From the NCBI GenBank assembly GCA_965243805.1, contig OZ251577.1, positions 620,001 to 684,000 on the forward strand: a stretch of 64,000 nt of DNA, written 5' to 3'. This stretch comes from CATQHQ01 sp965243805. Lineage in GTDB: Bacteria > Gemmatimonadota > Gemmatimonadetes > Longimicrobiales > Gaopeijiaceae. The translations under genes were made by a program, and so were the position numbers. This document shows, one piece after another, positions 7,859 through 17,259 of this stretch (positions within the stretch are counted from its first letter, which is position 1; every line of letters begins with the position of its first letter). The notes beneath the pieces were generated by a model, which was not told the origin of the DNA, searched no databases, and saw nothing but the letters and a program-made list of their open reading frames with translations.

Positions 7859-10681
7859 ATGAAGTTGAGATGGGTGCGGAAGGCAGCTGCACCGGGCAGA
7901 TCGCTTGGCGCGGGGGCGTGTTGCGTCGCGGCCGTCGCATGGCTCGCGCTCCTACCGACGGGGACGTTCGCACAGGGCGCGATCGAAGGGGTCGTCACCA
8001 GCGCGGAGACCGGCGCGGCACTTGCAGGCGTGCAAGTGTCGGTCACCGGGATGAGCCTGGGAGGCGTCACCGACCCTTCCGGCGCGTACACGATCGGCGG
8101 CGTGCCCGCGGGCGTGCACGAGGTGCGGGTCGAGCTGATCGGGCGCAGGTCGGAGCGGATGAAGGCGACCGTCGTCGACGGCGAGGTCACGCGGCTGGAC
8201 GTGGCACTGATCGAAGCAGTGGTCGCGTTGGAAGGGCTGGTGGCGGTTGGAAGCCGGGCGCGACGCCGCACCACGACCGAGTCCCTGACCCCGATCGACG
8301 CCATAGCTGGACGGGACTTCCTGGCGCAGGGCGACACCGACCTGGGCGACCTGTTGCGGGCGGTGGTGCCGTCGTACAACGTCAACCCGGTGTCGGGCGG
8401 CGACGGGGCGGCCATCGTCCGCCCGGCCAACCTTCGGGGACTCGCGCCCGACCACACTCTGGTGCTGGTGAACGGGCGGCGCCGCCACCGGGCGGCGATC
8501 ATCGCCTGGTTCGGCGCGGGCGTGTCCGACGGCGCACAAGGGGCCGACATCTCGGCGATTCCAGCTATTGCGGTGCGCCAAGTGGAGGTGCTGCGGGACG
8601 GGGCCGCGGCCCAGTACGGCTCCGACGCGATCGCGGGCGTGGTCAACTTGCAGCTCAAGGACGACCGGTCGGGGGGCTCGGTGGAAGTGCGGAGCGGGCG
8701 GTTCTACGACGGCGGCGGCGACAACTATGCCGTGTCGGCCAACGCCGGCCTGCCGCTGGGCGACCACGGCTTTGCCAACCTGAGCGCCGAGATCGGCAAC
8801 ACGGGAGCCACCAGCCGCAGCGTGCAGAGGGCCGACGCCGCGCTGCTGATCTCCGCCGGCAACACCCACGTGCGGGACCCGGCGCAGGTGTGGGGCTCGC
8901 CGGAGATCGAAGGCGACCTCAAGCTCTGGGGCAACTTCGGCCGCTTCTTCGGCGACGACACCCAGCTGTACGGCCACGCAAACTACGCCCGCGAGCGCGT
9001 CACCAGCGGCTTCTTCTTCCGCAACCCCAACACCCGCTCCGCCGTGTTCAGCGCCGACGGCGGCGAGACGCTTCTGGTGGGCGACGTTCTCGATGCGCAG
9101 GACGGCGTTGCCGACGGCTCGTCCAACTGTCCCACCGTTCGCGTCGTCAACGGCTTGCCGGACCAAGCCGCCCTGGCCCGCGTCTTCGCAGACCCCAACT
9201 GCTTTTCATTCCAGGAACTCTTCCCCGGCGGCTTCACGCCCAGCTTCGGTGGGGTGGCCACCGACGGCTCCGTTGTGGCGGGGGTCAGGGGCCAGACCGA
9301 CGGCGGGCTGCTGTGGGATGCCGGCGCCAGCTTCGGCTCCAACGAGGTGGACTTCTTCATCCGCAACACCGTCAATGCTTCGTTGGGTCCGCAAACACCC
9401 TCGACCTTCGATCCAGGCGTTTACAGGCAACAGGAAACCAACCTGCACGTCGATCTGAGCTACGCCGTGGGCGAGGCGCTCAACTTGGCCGGCGGCGGCG
9501 AGTGGCGAGAGGAGCGCTTCGACATCGGGCTGGGCGAGGAAGCCTCTTGGGCGATCGGTCCCTATGCGGCGCAGGGCTTCAGCTCCGGCTCCAACGGATT
9601 CCCCGGGTTCAGTCCGCTGGCCGCGGGCCGCTGGCGCCGTCCCAACTACGCTGTCTACGGCGACGCCGAGCTGCGGGACGCCGAGCAACGCGACGCCGGG
9701 CACGCAGGGGAGTTCACGGCCTCCGCTCGCTGGACGGTCGGCGCGGCCCTCCGCTTCGAGGACTTCGCCGACTTCGGAGCCACCTGGAACGGCAAGTTGG
9801 CGGGCCGCCTGCATCTTGGCGCCGGTGCCGCCCTTCGCGGGAGCGTGAGCACGGGCTTCCGCGCACCGACTCCGGGACAGCAGAACGCCTTCAACGTCTC
9901 CACCGACTTCGACCCGGAGCTCGGTGAGCTTGTCAATAGCGGTACGATCCCCTCCACATCCCGGGTCGCGGCGTTGAAGGGCGGTCGGGCACTCGAGCCG
10001 GAGCGGTCGTTCAACGTAAGCCTGGGCGCGGTCGTGGAGGCCGGCCCGCTCAGCGTCACGACCGACTACTTCCGAATCGCCGTCTCCGACCGGATGGCAC
10101 TCACCCAGTCGTTCTACCTGACGGCCGACGAGAAGACCGCACTGCTGGCCGAAGGGATCACCAGCGCCCGCAACCTGCAGAACTTCCGCTTCTTCACCAA
10201 CGACTTCGAGACCCGCACCTCCGGCGTAGACGTGGTGGCGACGCTGGTGCCGACATGGGCGAGCGGTACCACCGAGTTCACCTTCGTCTTCAACTACACG
10301 GACACCCAGGTGCAAGGCGGCTCGGTGGTTCTGGACGACGTGCGCATCCGCCAGATCGAGGACGCCCTGCCCCACACCCGCTGGGTCCTGTCCGGCAGCC
10401 ATGTCGCCGGACCCATCCGACTATTGACTCGCGTCAGCTGGTACGGCGGCTGGTTCGACGCCTGGGACGACCTGGGGTACGACGGCGCCCATCTGCTCGA
10501 CCTGGAAGCGTCCTACGAGATCGATCAGTCGTTCACCGTCACCGCCGGCAGCCAGAACGCGCTCAACACCTACCCGCCCCCCAACCCCAACGCCGACTTC
10601 ACCGGCAACGCCTACAGCTCCGACTCCCCCTTCGGCTACAACGGCGGCTACCTGTACGTGCGGGCGGGGTATCGGTGGTGA
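7859..10681 (+). CDS. TonB-dependent outer-membrane receptor with carboxypeptidase-regulatory-like domain
   Basis: A 940-residue outer-membrane transporter. It has a signal peptide (about 1-39, cleavage near TFAQG), a carboxypeptidase-regulatory-like beta-sandwich at about 40-120 (GVVTSAETGAALAGVQV ... TDPSGAYTIGGVP), a plug domain at about 140-260 containing LRGLAPDHTLVLVNGRRR and DGAAAQYGSDAIAGVVN, and a 22-strand-type barrel that ends in the aromatic C-terminus GYRW. The plug segment resembles receptors of the iron-complex/oligosaccharide class in Bacteroidota and Gemmatimonadota, but the substrate is not predictable. It closely follows the AlbA_2 gene. The 3' end is convergent with the decayed restriction gene. 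Confidence 0.95.
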   Translation: MKLRWVRKAAAPGRSLGAGACCVAAVAWLALLPTGTFAQGAIEGVVTSAETGAALAGVQVSVTGMSLGGVTDPSGAYTIGGVPAGVHEVRVELIGRRSERMKATVVDGEVTRLDVALIEAVVALEGLVAVGSRARRRTTTESLTPIDAIAGRDFLAQGDTDLGDLLRAVVPSYNVNPVSGGDGAAIVRPANLRGLAPDHTLVLVNGRRRHRAAIIAWFGAGVSDGAQGADISAIPAIAVRQVEVLRDGAAAQYGSDAIAGVVNLQLKDDRSGGSVEVRSGRFYDGGGDNYAVSANAGLPLGDHGFANLSAEIGNTGATSRSVQRADAALLISAGNTHVRDPAQVWGSPEIEGDLKLWGNFGRFFGDDTQLYGHANYARERVTSGFFFRNPNTRSAVFSADGGETLLVGDVLDAQDGVADGSSNCPTVRVVNGLPDQAALARVFADPNCFSFQELFPGGFTPSFGGVATDGSVVAGVRGQTDGGLLWDAGASFGSNEVDFFIRNTVNASLGPQTPSTFDPGVYRQQETNLHVDLSYAVGEALNLAGGGEWREERFDIGLGEEASWAIGPYAAQGFSSGSNGFPGFSPLAAGRWRRPNYAVYGDAELRDAEQRDAGHAGEFTASARWTVGAALRFEDFADFGATWNGKLAGRLHLGAGAALRGSVSTGFRAPTPGQQNAFNVSTDFDPELGELVNSGTIPSTSRVAALKGGRALEPERSFNVSLGAVVEAGPLSVTTDYFRIAVSDRMALTQSFYLTADEKTALLAEGITSARNLQNFRFFTNDFETRTSGVDVVATLVPTWASGTTEFTFVFNYTDTQVQGGSVVLDDVRIRQIEDALPHTRWVLSGSHVAGPIRLLTRVSWYGGWFDAWDDLGYDGAHLLDLEASYEIDQSFTVTAGSQNALNTYPPPNPNADFTGNAYSSDSPFGYNGGYLYVRAGYRW

Positions 10682-10713
10682 GGAGGGGGCGTGTGCGGAC
10701 CCGCAGGGGCAAA

Positions 10714-12074
10714 TCAGCTCGACTCGCTCCTGGACTCAGGCGGGTCGAGGACAATGAGGACGTGCTCGCGCCGCTCCGCCCCTACCTGATGCTTGGCAAG
10801 CAGTACAGCCAGCTGTTGGCCGTCCATGAGCGCGACTGGAGACACGCCGGTGCGCGCCGCCTCTTCGCGAGCCCCTTTGCTGAACCCGCTGGTTGTGATA
10901 ATGAGTCCCTGTTCGTTGCCCCAAGAGCACCTCGAAGTTGCTGCACGACCGGTCTCAGCACATTGTCGGAGGTCAGCTTCTTTGCCTGCACGGCCATTCG
11001 TATGCGCACGACATCGCCGACGACTAAGGTTCCTCTCACGTCAACCCCGCCATCGGTTCCCATCTTCGTCCTCTCCACCTCCTCGAACCCCAAAGCATGG
11101 AGCAGGCTCTCGACCAGCTTCTCGAAGTCGCCGGCAGTTCCTTCCTTGGCTCGCTTAAGGAGTTCGTTCCTGGCCTTGACATTGTGCTTGCGGATCTGTT
11201 CGGCAATGCCGACAGGGAGCTTCTCAGCCAAGCCGATCATCCCGCGTCTGTTGACAAAGCGTTGTGGATCTCCGCGTTCGTCCCGACTGCGGATGTCGAT
11301 GGTAACCAACGCCAACATCGTGCTTTCTGGCGTCTTGCCCTTGGTAACAATCAGTCCTGTCTCGATAGCTCGCTTCGTGATTTCGCCATAGTGCTTGCGG
11401 GCACCTACGTTCAAGCCCTGCAACACGTGTTCAGCGGCATCTAGAAACGTCATTTGGTGGCGTGGCGGCCTGGGAGCGGGCCTGCTCGGTTCACCGGGCG
11501 TACTCGACGCCGGCTCGGCGACGATCTCACGTACAGCGAACACGCCCGGTGCACGCTTGACGAAGCGGGACTCCGGGCCGTCGCGTTTGATCTCGTCTGC
11601 TATCCTTGCGGCGACGGTGGACCACGGCGTTCTTCCGGCGGTCGTCCACAACCCGGCTACCAGAATGCGATCCGTGATCTCCTTGCAATGAAGCGGCTCT
11701 CGAGCGTCCGCCAACACCTTGTACGCTGCGCTAGCCGCTGTCATGACCGGGCGAACGTGTTCAGCGGCATCTAGAAACGTCATTTGGCGGCCCGGTCGCT
11801 TGGGACCGGGCCTGCTCGGTTCACCGGGCGTACTCGACGTCGGCTCGGCGATGATCTCACGTACAGCGAACACGCCCGGTGCACCCTTGACGAAGCGGGA
11901 CTTCGGGCCGTCGCGTTTGATCTCGTCTGTTATCGTTTTGCCGACGGTGGACCACGGCGTCCTTCCGGCGGTCGTCCACAACCCAGCTACCAGAATGCGA
12001 TCCGTGATCTCCTTGTAGTGAAGCGGCTCTCCAGCGTCCGCCAACACCTTGTACGCCGCGTTAGCCGCTGTCAT
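10714..12074 (-). pseudogene. HARE-HTH plus Mrr-type restriction endonuclease, frameshifted
   Basis: Minus-strand reading shows three HARE-HTH winged-helix domains (two nearly identical, with EITDRILVAGLWTTAGRTP, and one divergent starting MTFLDAAEHVLQGL), followed by an Mrr-like nuclease core with GFEEVERTKMGTDGGVDVRG and MAVQAKKLTSDNVLRPVVQQ. After LRGALG the frame breaks at a C run (10919-10922). Dropping to the next frame restores the expected NEQGLIITTSGFSKGAREEA and runs on to a stop at 10714-10716. One missing base (mutation or sequencing error) therefore truncates the nuclease. HARE-HTH domains are proposed to sense modified or methylated DNA and Mrr cuts such DNA. The 5' end abuts a transposase scar and lacks the normal MTFLDAAE start, so this copy is probably inactive. 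Confidence 0.8.
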
Positions 12075-12086
12075 GACCGGGCGAAC
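11427..12086. repeat. 330-bp tandem duplication encoding a HARE-HTH domain
   Basis: Two head-to-tail copies, about 11427-11756 and 11757-12086, share the landmark GTGTTCAGCGGCATCTAGAA at the first boundary and remain in frame (330 bases = 110 codons). They are similar but have scattered differences, such as TTGGTGGCGTGGC versus TTGGCGGCCCGGT. The duplication adds one whole DNA-binding domain to the encoded protein. The divergence shows that it is not very recent. Confidence 0.85.
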
Positions 12087-12241
12087 GATCCGTCGATGTA
12101 GGCCTCGTCCTCGTCCAGAAGATCCGAAGACCCCCGCGCCGACACCGGAGGCCGGCCCCGAGACCCTCTCGGCTTCGACTCCTCGGGGAAGTGGTGGCGA
12201 ATCCGCCCCCACTGTTCGTTGCTCAGCACCAGATTTCTCAT
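12071..12241 (-). mobile_element. IS5-type transposase scar (N-terminus joined to mid-protein segment)
   Basis: The 56-residue minus-strand frame opens MRNLVLSNEQWGRIRHHFPE and then GSRGRPPVSARG, which is the N-terminus of IS5-group transposases. It jumps directly to DEDEAYIDGSFARS, which resembles the segment around the first catalytic Asp (usually ...IDGTFARAKKGG). The roughly 60-80 residues normally between them are missing, and a stop follows at once. It is an internally deleted leftover, sitting exactly at the 5' end of the HARE/Mrr pseudogene; the stop TGA and the pseudogene ATG overlap. I could not find terminal inverted repeats. Confidence 0.65.
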
Positions 12242-12259
12242 GCCCTGATCCTAAACGAA

Positions 12260-14410
12260 TTAGCCACTGCCGTCAACCAATCGGTTATTTTGAGACAGGT
12301 TTGACTCGAAGTCGAGCATCAAAAGACGCTCCTTCTCGTCCTCGCGAAACTTCACCTGCCAGCGTTTCTCGAAGAAGTTCAGCATCCTCATGCCGCGCTC
12401 TCGGATCTCCGCTGGGCCCCACTGCTCGAAAGCGGCAACCTCGATCTCGGAGTGAGAGCCGTTGGAGTAGCCAAACCGCTGTTGTTCGCCGTTTGGGCGA
12501 AACACCGCCTTCCTCTTGCGTTCGAAGCAGTGGTTTTGGAGTGCCGAGTTGATCGACGCGGAGAGTAGGAGCAGATTGCCAAGAGAGTGCACGCATCGGC
12601 GATAACGGTTGGCAAAGAGTTCCTCGCCGCCCGTTCCATCCAAACCGTGAAACGCCGGGTGCGTTCCAAAGGCTTCGCGCCAGCAGTCCTTGGGACTCTG
12701 CGGGGCGATGTGCTCTATGGAAACACGATCGCGTTCGTGCCTCTTGAAGTCCTCCCAGAACACCTTCTGGGGCCCCAGCCCTTTACGGTAACTCTCGTAC
12801 TCGAAGAGGAAGTAGGATAGCCCCGACCAACCGTAGTAGCCGTTGCGACCACCTGCAAAACGACGTTTAATGATCGCTTGGAACCATCGTGCAGGACTGC
12901 CGTCCTCGATGACCCAGGCCATCTTGTCCGACAACCTGCGGTCCACCCGGTCCAGGGCTGCTACCATGTCCGCGGCCTCGCGTCTGCTGGTCTTGCGTTT
13001 GTTGGTCTTGCGTTCGAACTCGTGCGCCGCTCTCGAGAACTCAGACCCACCGTAGTTTGACCGTACGCCGGTCGTGTGGAAGACGAGGAACGAGAACCGT
13101 TCGACGGCCTTGAAGGCTTTCATCCGTTGGTCGCGGGCGATCTGGCGCTTTGGGTCGTCCCGACCCCACTCGTGCGTATTCTTGAGGATCGTCAAGAGGA
13201 GGGGGCGGAAGTACCTCATGCCGACCCTGTGCAACTTGAGCAAGGCGTCGACTTCATCACCCGACAGCGGATTATGGGCCTTGCGGGGAAAGTGAAGGTC
13301 GAACCAATGAGGCGCAGAATCCTTGAGGTGGTTCACGTAGTTCTCGACGTCCTTCGGCGGGAGAAAGCCTCTGGAGCTGTGCGACGACCCCGCTCGGTTT
13401 GGCTGGTCGTTTGTCTGCAGAATGCGACGAGGTGAGAAGTGCTCGTCCAGAAGGAGCTGGTGGTAGTTCACCTTCGAAGGGCCAAAGTACACAATCCTAT
13501 GGGCGCGCAGGAAGTTGTCATCGTTGAGAGGCTTATTCTTGTTGCGGCCCAGGCATTTGTACACTTCCTTCCACGCGCTGTTTATCTTGTTACGAAGCTC
13601 GTCGCGACCTGCGGCACTCAGGTGATCGTCCGAGTACAGCGTGACCAAGTAGATGAGCCTGTTCTTGAGGAGTTCCAGGGTCGACAACGGCTTTCCCCGG
13701 CTGTTCATCGTCTCGAAGGCGACGTAGACATCGAAGTCGTCGTCAATGACGTATTCGTTGAACAGCAGTCGTCGCGTGACCTTTATGTATACTTCCTCCA
13801 GGCCGGCCATTCCCGCCGATTCGTGCACCCCTTCCAGGTGACGTCTGAGGTACTCCTTTGCAGCTGCCAAGTTCAGCGTGTAGAAGGTATCGTGGAGTGC
13901 GCCACCCCCTTCCTCGCCGATGATCCCATGACAGAAGAACTTCTTGATGGGGTGGTCGGCGTCGTAGCCGAACTTGTACGTCTTGAATTCCTTGTTGGGG
14001 GGCGTCCGGTAGATGTACTTCTTGACCACATCCTCAACGGTGAGAAACTCGGTAACGTAGATGTCCTGGTCCGGCTTGCCTCTATTGTCGGGAAGCGTCC
14101 GCAGGAACTCAACGAGCACCTGGAGGAGAACGATGACGGTAGTGAGGCGCTGCTGTCCGTCTACTACGTGGTACACCCGGTGCGCGTGTGCAGTGATGAG
14201 AAAGTGTACCTTGGTCTTCTCGTCGAAAGTGCTGCTGGGAATCTCTCGGAGAGTGATGAGGCCAGTGTAGTGGGAGCGGCCGTCGGCAAGGTACACCAAG
14301 TCGTCCCAGAACTGGCGTAGCTGTTCAGTCTGCCAAGCGTATCCCCGTTGGTAGTCGGGAATCCGAAATACCTTCTTGGTGAAGAGGTCGTCCAAGGACA
14401 TCGGCTTCAT
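12260..14410 (-). CDS. GmrSD-type restriction protein (DUF262 plus DUF1524)
   Basis: A 716-residue fusion. The N-terminal DUF262 (GmrS-like, ParB-fold NTPase) has IPDYQRGYAW at about 17-26 and VVDGQQRLTT near 84-92. The C-terminal DUF1524 HNH nuclease (GmrD-like) has IEHIAPQSP at about 565 and SLGNLLLLSASINSALQNH near 610. Known GmrSD enzymes cut phage DNA containing glucosylated hydroxymethylcytosine, so a type IV, modification-dependent restriction role is inferred. The ATG at 14410 overlaps the preceding gene's stop as ATGA, so the two are probably co-translated. By eye the gene is less GC-rich than its neighbours, consistent with horizontal transfer. A toxin-like or DNA-repair role cannot be excluded. 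Confidence 0.88.
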   Translation of the reverse strand: MKPMSLDDLFTKKVFRIPDYQRGYAWQTEQLRQFWDDLVYLADGRSHYTGLITLREIPSSTFDEKTKVHFLITAHAHRVYHVVDGQQRLTTVIVLLQVLVEFLRTLPDNRGKPDQDIYVTEFLTVEDVVKKYIYRTPPNKEFKTYKFGYDADHPIKKFFCHGIIGEEGGGALHDTFYTLNLAAAKEYLRRHLEGVHESAGMAGLEEVYIKVTRRLLFNEYVIDDDFDVYVAFETMNSRGKPLSTLELLKNRLIYLVTLYSDDHLSAAGRDELRNKINSAWKEVYKCLGRNKNKPLNDDNFLRAHRIVYFGPSKVNYHQLLLDEHFSPRRILQTNDQPNRAGSSHSSRGFLPPKDVENYVNHLKDSAPHWFDLHFPRKAHNPLSGDEVDALLKLHRVGMRYFRPLLLTILKNTHEWGRDDPKRQIARDQRMKAFKAVERFSFLVFHTTGVRSNYGGSEFSRAAHEFERKTNKRKTSRREAADMVAALDRVDRRLSDKMAWVIEDGSPARWFQAIIKRRFAGGRNGYYGWSGLSYFLFEYESYRKGLGPQKVFWEDFKRHERDRVSIEHIAPQSPKDCWREAFGTHPAFHGLDGTGGEELFANRYRRCVHSLGNLLLLSASINSALQNHCFERKRKAVFRPNGEQQRFGYSNGSHSEIEVAAFEQWGPAEIRERGMRMLNFFEKRWQVKFREDEKERLLMLDFESNLSQNNRLVDGSG

Positions 14411-15303
14411 GGGGAGCACGCCTTATCTGGCGACAGCATGTCGTCGGGCGCGTACTGGCACGACTGGCACGCGGAGCCTATGGGCACGCGCCGCCGCACC
14501 CTCTTGCAGTGGCCGCAGCCGTGCTTGCCGTAGAACCACAGTGCCGGGTCAAGGGCTGCACAGGTGCCTGCAATCCCCCGGGGTCCGCAGATTTTCGCGC
14601 CACCGACCGCATTCTGCCAAGCGCATTGAATGATTGGTTTAGCCACTTCGGGTGGAAGACCAACCGTGTCTGCGACGCCTAAGTTCTCGGTAATCTTGCG
14701 AACCTGCACATCCACGGCGACCGGCACAACGTCCATGTTGTTGATCTTGGCACCGCCCGGCGCCGCCACGATGCGAATCCACATGGGGCCGATCTTTGGG
14801 CCGCGCAAGAGCGGGTAACGAGGCTTTCGGGCATGGTCAGTGCTCCCCAGGTCCTTCAGCAACTCAACAGCATCACCCTCGCCATGCTCCACCAAGTGTG
14901 CCACCGCACCCTCGCCAGTGTACAGACTACGAGCAATTGTCCTCCACGCGCTCACGTCCTGCTTATGCCGCTGGCTGACACGAGCATTGGCCAGCACTTC
15001 GCGAAGCCGTCCAATGGGCATCGTCGACACCTCCTCTGGATCAAAGATCCCCCGACGAGTGGCCAGCATCTTGCTCGCATCGCGCCATAGCCTGGTCGCG
15101 TCCCGCGCTCGATCCATCGCCGCCACAAAGGTCAGAAACTGGCGCACCGTCCGTTCGGTTTGACCAGACTCCCGCAACTCATGAACCGCCTTCACTTCCG
15201 GCATCTCCGACCAGCCCGCTTGCTCAACTCCTCTCGCGGACAGGTCCAACTTCCCCTCGTAGAAGTCGTTCGCTACCGCCGCAGCCAGTTGCGAATGGGT
15301 CAT
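14407..15303 (-). CDS. HhH-GPD-like DNA glycosylase/lyase homologue, GmrSD partner (tentative)
   Basis: A 298-residue protein without an obvious named family. The segment YPLLRGPKIGPMWIRIV followed by PVAVDVQVRKITENLGV resembles the helix-hairpin-helix and catalytic-Asp region of endonuclease III/MutY-type glycosylases, where GPKTA is followed by VDTHV..R. The C-terminus carries CGHC and CQSC pairs plus ICG and GTC cysteines, which could bind zinc or an iron-sulfur cluster. It starts at ATG 15303, 33 bases after the ankyrin gene stop, and overlaps the GmrSD start by 4 bases. Inference: a base-recognition or base-excision partner for the nuclease. No strong ribosome-binding site is visible. 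Confidence 0.5.
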   Translation of the reverse strand: MTHSQLAAAVANDFYEGKLDLSARGVEQAGWSEMPEVKAVHELRESGQTERTVRQFLTFVAAMDRARDATRLWRDASKMLATRRGIFDPEEVSTMPIGRLREVLANARVSQRHKQDVSAWRTIARSLYTGEGAVAHLVEHGEGDAVELLKDLGSTDHARKPRYPLLRGPKIGPMWIRIVAAPGGAKINNMDVVPVAVDVQVRKITENLGVADTVGLPPEVAKPIIQCAWQNAVGGAKICGPRGIAGTCAALDPALWFYGKHGCGHCKRVRRRVPIGSACQSCQYAPDDMLSPDKACSP

Positions 15304-15335
15304 CGCCCGAGCACCGACGTCCGAGTCCGCATCGT

Positions 15336-17255
15336 TCAGCAGCTCACGCACTTGTGGTTGTTCTTGGCCCCCAGCCGTTCCAGGAGCGCGACGGTCTCTG
15401 GGAAGGGCTGAATCCGCTGCACGGGGCCGTTGGCCATGTCCACCGTGGTCTGACCGCTGCGCGCCACAGCGGTCACGTCGGCACCCTGCTCGACCAAGTA
15501 CAGGATCATCTCGTTGTCGCCGCGGGCGGCCGCGTGATGCGCGGGCGTGTAGCCGTTGTGGTCGCGCTGGTTGACGTCGGCGCCCTGCTCCTCCACCAGG
15601 AAGCGCATCGCGGGCATCCAGCCGTCGGGCACATGGCGGTGGGAGTTGCCGGCAAAGCCCTGGCCGTAGCCGACGCCGGCGGCAGCGTGGACAGGGTACA
15701 CGGCAGGTCCGCCGACGGGTACGGGGGGAAGGCCAGAGTGGTCGGTGTCGTCGCCACGGCCGAACCGGCGCTGGGGAACCTTGATGGTGGGAAGGCCGGG
15801 GTCGGCGCCGTACTCCAGCAGCAGCTTCATGGCGGCCACGTCGGTGGCGTGGGCGGCGCGCCAGAAGGGAGTGGCGCCGGTGCGGTCGACGCCCAGCAGG
15901 TCGCGGTTGTAGGTCGTGTACCAAAGCGTGCGCGTCAGCCGGGCATTGACATCGGCGCCCGCATCCAACAGCGCCCGCATCAGCTCCAGGTATCCGATCT
16001 CCTGCTGCTGGTAGACCAGGGGCTGGGGGTGCCGGGCCTTCGGCGCCCAGTGCATGTTCAGCACGGCATACAGGGGCGTGGCACCGGCGTCGCTGGCCGC
16101 ATTGGGATCGGCGCCGCGCCGCAACAGATCGGCCGCTAGGTCGAAGTAACCGTTGATCGCGGCCATGAGCATCGGTGTGGCGCCGTCGGCGGCACTGGGG
16201 TAGTCCAGCGGCACTCCGCCTTCCAGCAGGGCGAAAACGGTCGCATCATGGCCTTCGCGAGCGGCCAAGTGAATCGCCGACAATCCGCCGTGTGTGGCCA
16301 CCAGCCCCGCGAAGTTGAGGGGAACGGGCTCGCCGGTCCGCTGTCGAAGCTCCATGGCCTCCCGGGCCGCTTCTCGTGCCTGCGCGTTGCGCGAGGTGTC
16401 GGGAGACAGGGCTGGCTGGGTGTTGCGAGAGGCGTCGGGAGACGCAGTGGCCTGGGCGTTACGCGAAGCTTCGGGAGGGTCCCCGGCCTCCCCAACCTCT
16501 GGCACGACACCGCCTTTGGCTTGCGCGCGCAGTACCGCCACCGCGGCTCGGTGCCGGCGTTCCGAGGCCCGATCCGCTATGTCCCGCTCCACAAGGTCCA
16601 TAACCCTGGCGGTGATCAGCGGGTCGGCCCCTGCCGTAAGCAACACCTTCACGGCCTGCGTCCGCCCCAGCGCGGCGGCGAACATCAGCGGCGTCTGGCC
16701 CCACCCCGGCTCGTGCGGGTCCACCGAGGCGCCGTAGTCCAGCAGCGCCGATACCGACTGCACGGCCCCGGCGGCGGCGGCGAAGTGCAGCGGGGTGGCT
16801 CCTGTGGTCGTGAGCGCCGACGGGTCTGCGCCTGCATCAAGCAGCAACGTCAACAGCTCCCCGCGACCTTCCCTGGCGGCAACGTGGAGCGGTCGGTGCG
16901 CACCCAGCCGGGTTCCGAGCTCCAAGTCGGCGCCCGCTGCCACCAGCAAACGGGCAACCTCCGCGTCCCCGTTGAACGCGGCCCAGTGCAGGCCGGTCAT
17001 GCCGTCCCCAAGGGCGGCGTTCACATCCGCGCCGGCAACCAAGAGCGCCCGCACAGCCATTGCATCGCCCCGCCGAGCCGCATCGGCGATCGGCGCATCG
17101 GAAGTCAGGGAAGACGGGCCGGCCGGCACGCTCCCGCCAACCGCTACGAGCCCCAGGACCACGAGTCCGCTCCACAAAGCCGCTCGCACACCTAAAGCCA
17201 CTCGCACCCGCAAAGCCGCTCGCATCAAACCCCGTGCGCGCCAGCGTCCCGTCAT
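15336..17255 (-). CDS. Exported ankyrin-repeat protein, paralog 1
   Basis: A 639-residue protein with an N-terminal hydrophobic leader (about 20-45, LWSGLVVLGLVAVGGSVPAG), so it is predicted to be exported. A first ankyrin block (about 50-215; for example DGMTGLHWAAFNGDAEVARLL) is followed by a low-complexity linker with repeats of (A/P)SRN(A/T)Q and SPD, then a second block (about 315-600). The last part has the phrase DMANGPVQRIQPFPETVALLE and ends NNHKCVSC. The same layout and Cys-x-Ser-Cys end recur in the paralogs at 21208 and 51927. It starts 4 bases after the DUF1552 stop, implying one transcript. The role is unknown; the paired exported cytochrome suggests the same compartment. Confidence 0.85.
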   Translation of the reverse strand: MTGRWRARGLMRAALRVRVALGVRAALWSGLVVLGLVAVGGSVPAGPSSLTSDAPIADAARRGDAMAVRALLVAGADVNAALGDGMTGLHWAAFNGDAEVARLLVAAGADLELGTRLGAHRPLHVAAREGRGELLTLLLDAGADPSALTTTGATPLHFAAAAGAVQSVSALLDYGASVDPHEPGWGQTPLMFAAALGRTQAVKVLLTAGADPLITARVMDLVERDIADRASERRHRAAVAVLRAQAKGGVVPEVGEAGDPPEASRNAQATASPDASRNTQPALSPDTSRNAQAREAAREAMELRQRTGEPVPLNFAGLVATHGGLSAIHLAAREGHDATVFALLEGGVPLDYPSAADGATPMLMAAINGYFDLAADLLRRGADPNAASDAGATPLYAVLNMHWAPKARHPQPLVYQQQEIGYLELMRALLDAGADVNARLTRTLWYTTYNRDLLGVDRTGATPFWRAAHATDVAAMKLLLEYGADPGLPTIKVPQRRFGRGDDTDHSGLPPVPVGGPAVYPVHAAAGVGYGQGFAGNSHRHVPDGWMPAMRFLVEEQGADVNQRDHNGYTPAHHAAARGDNEMILYLVEQGADVTAVARSGQTTVDMANGPVQRIQPFPETVALLERLGAKNNHKCVSC

Positions 17256-17259
17256 GCCC

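Noticed and set aside
11427..12086. CRISPR-like repeats
   Set aside because: Only two long 330-base units with no short repeat-spacer structure; they encode a protein domain.
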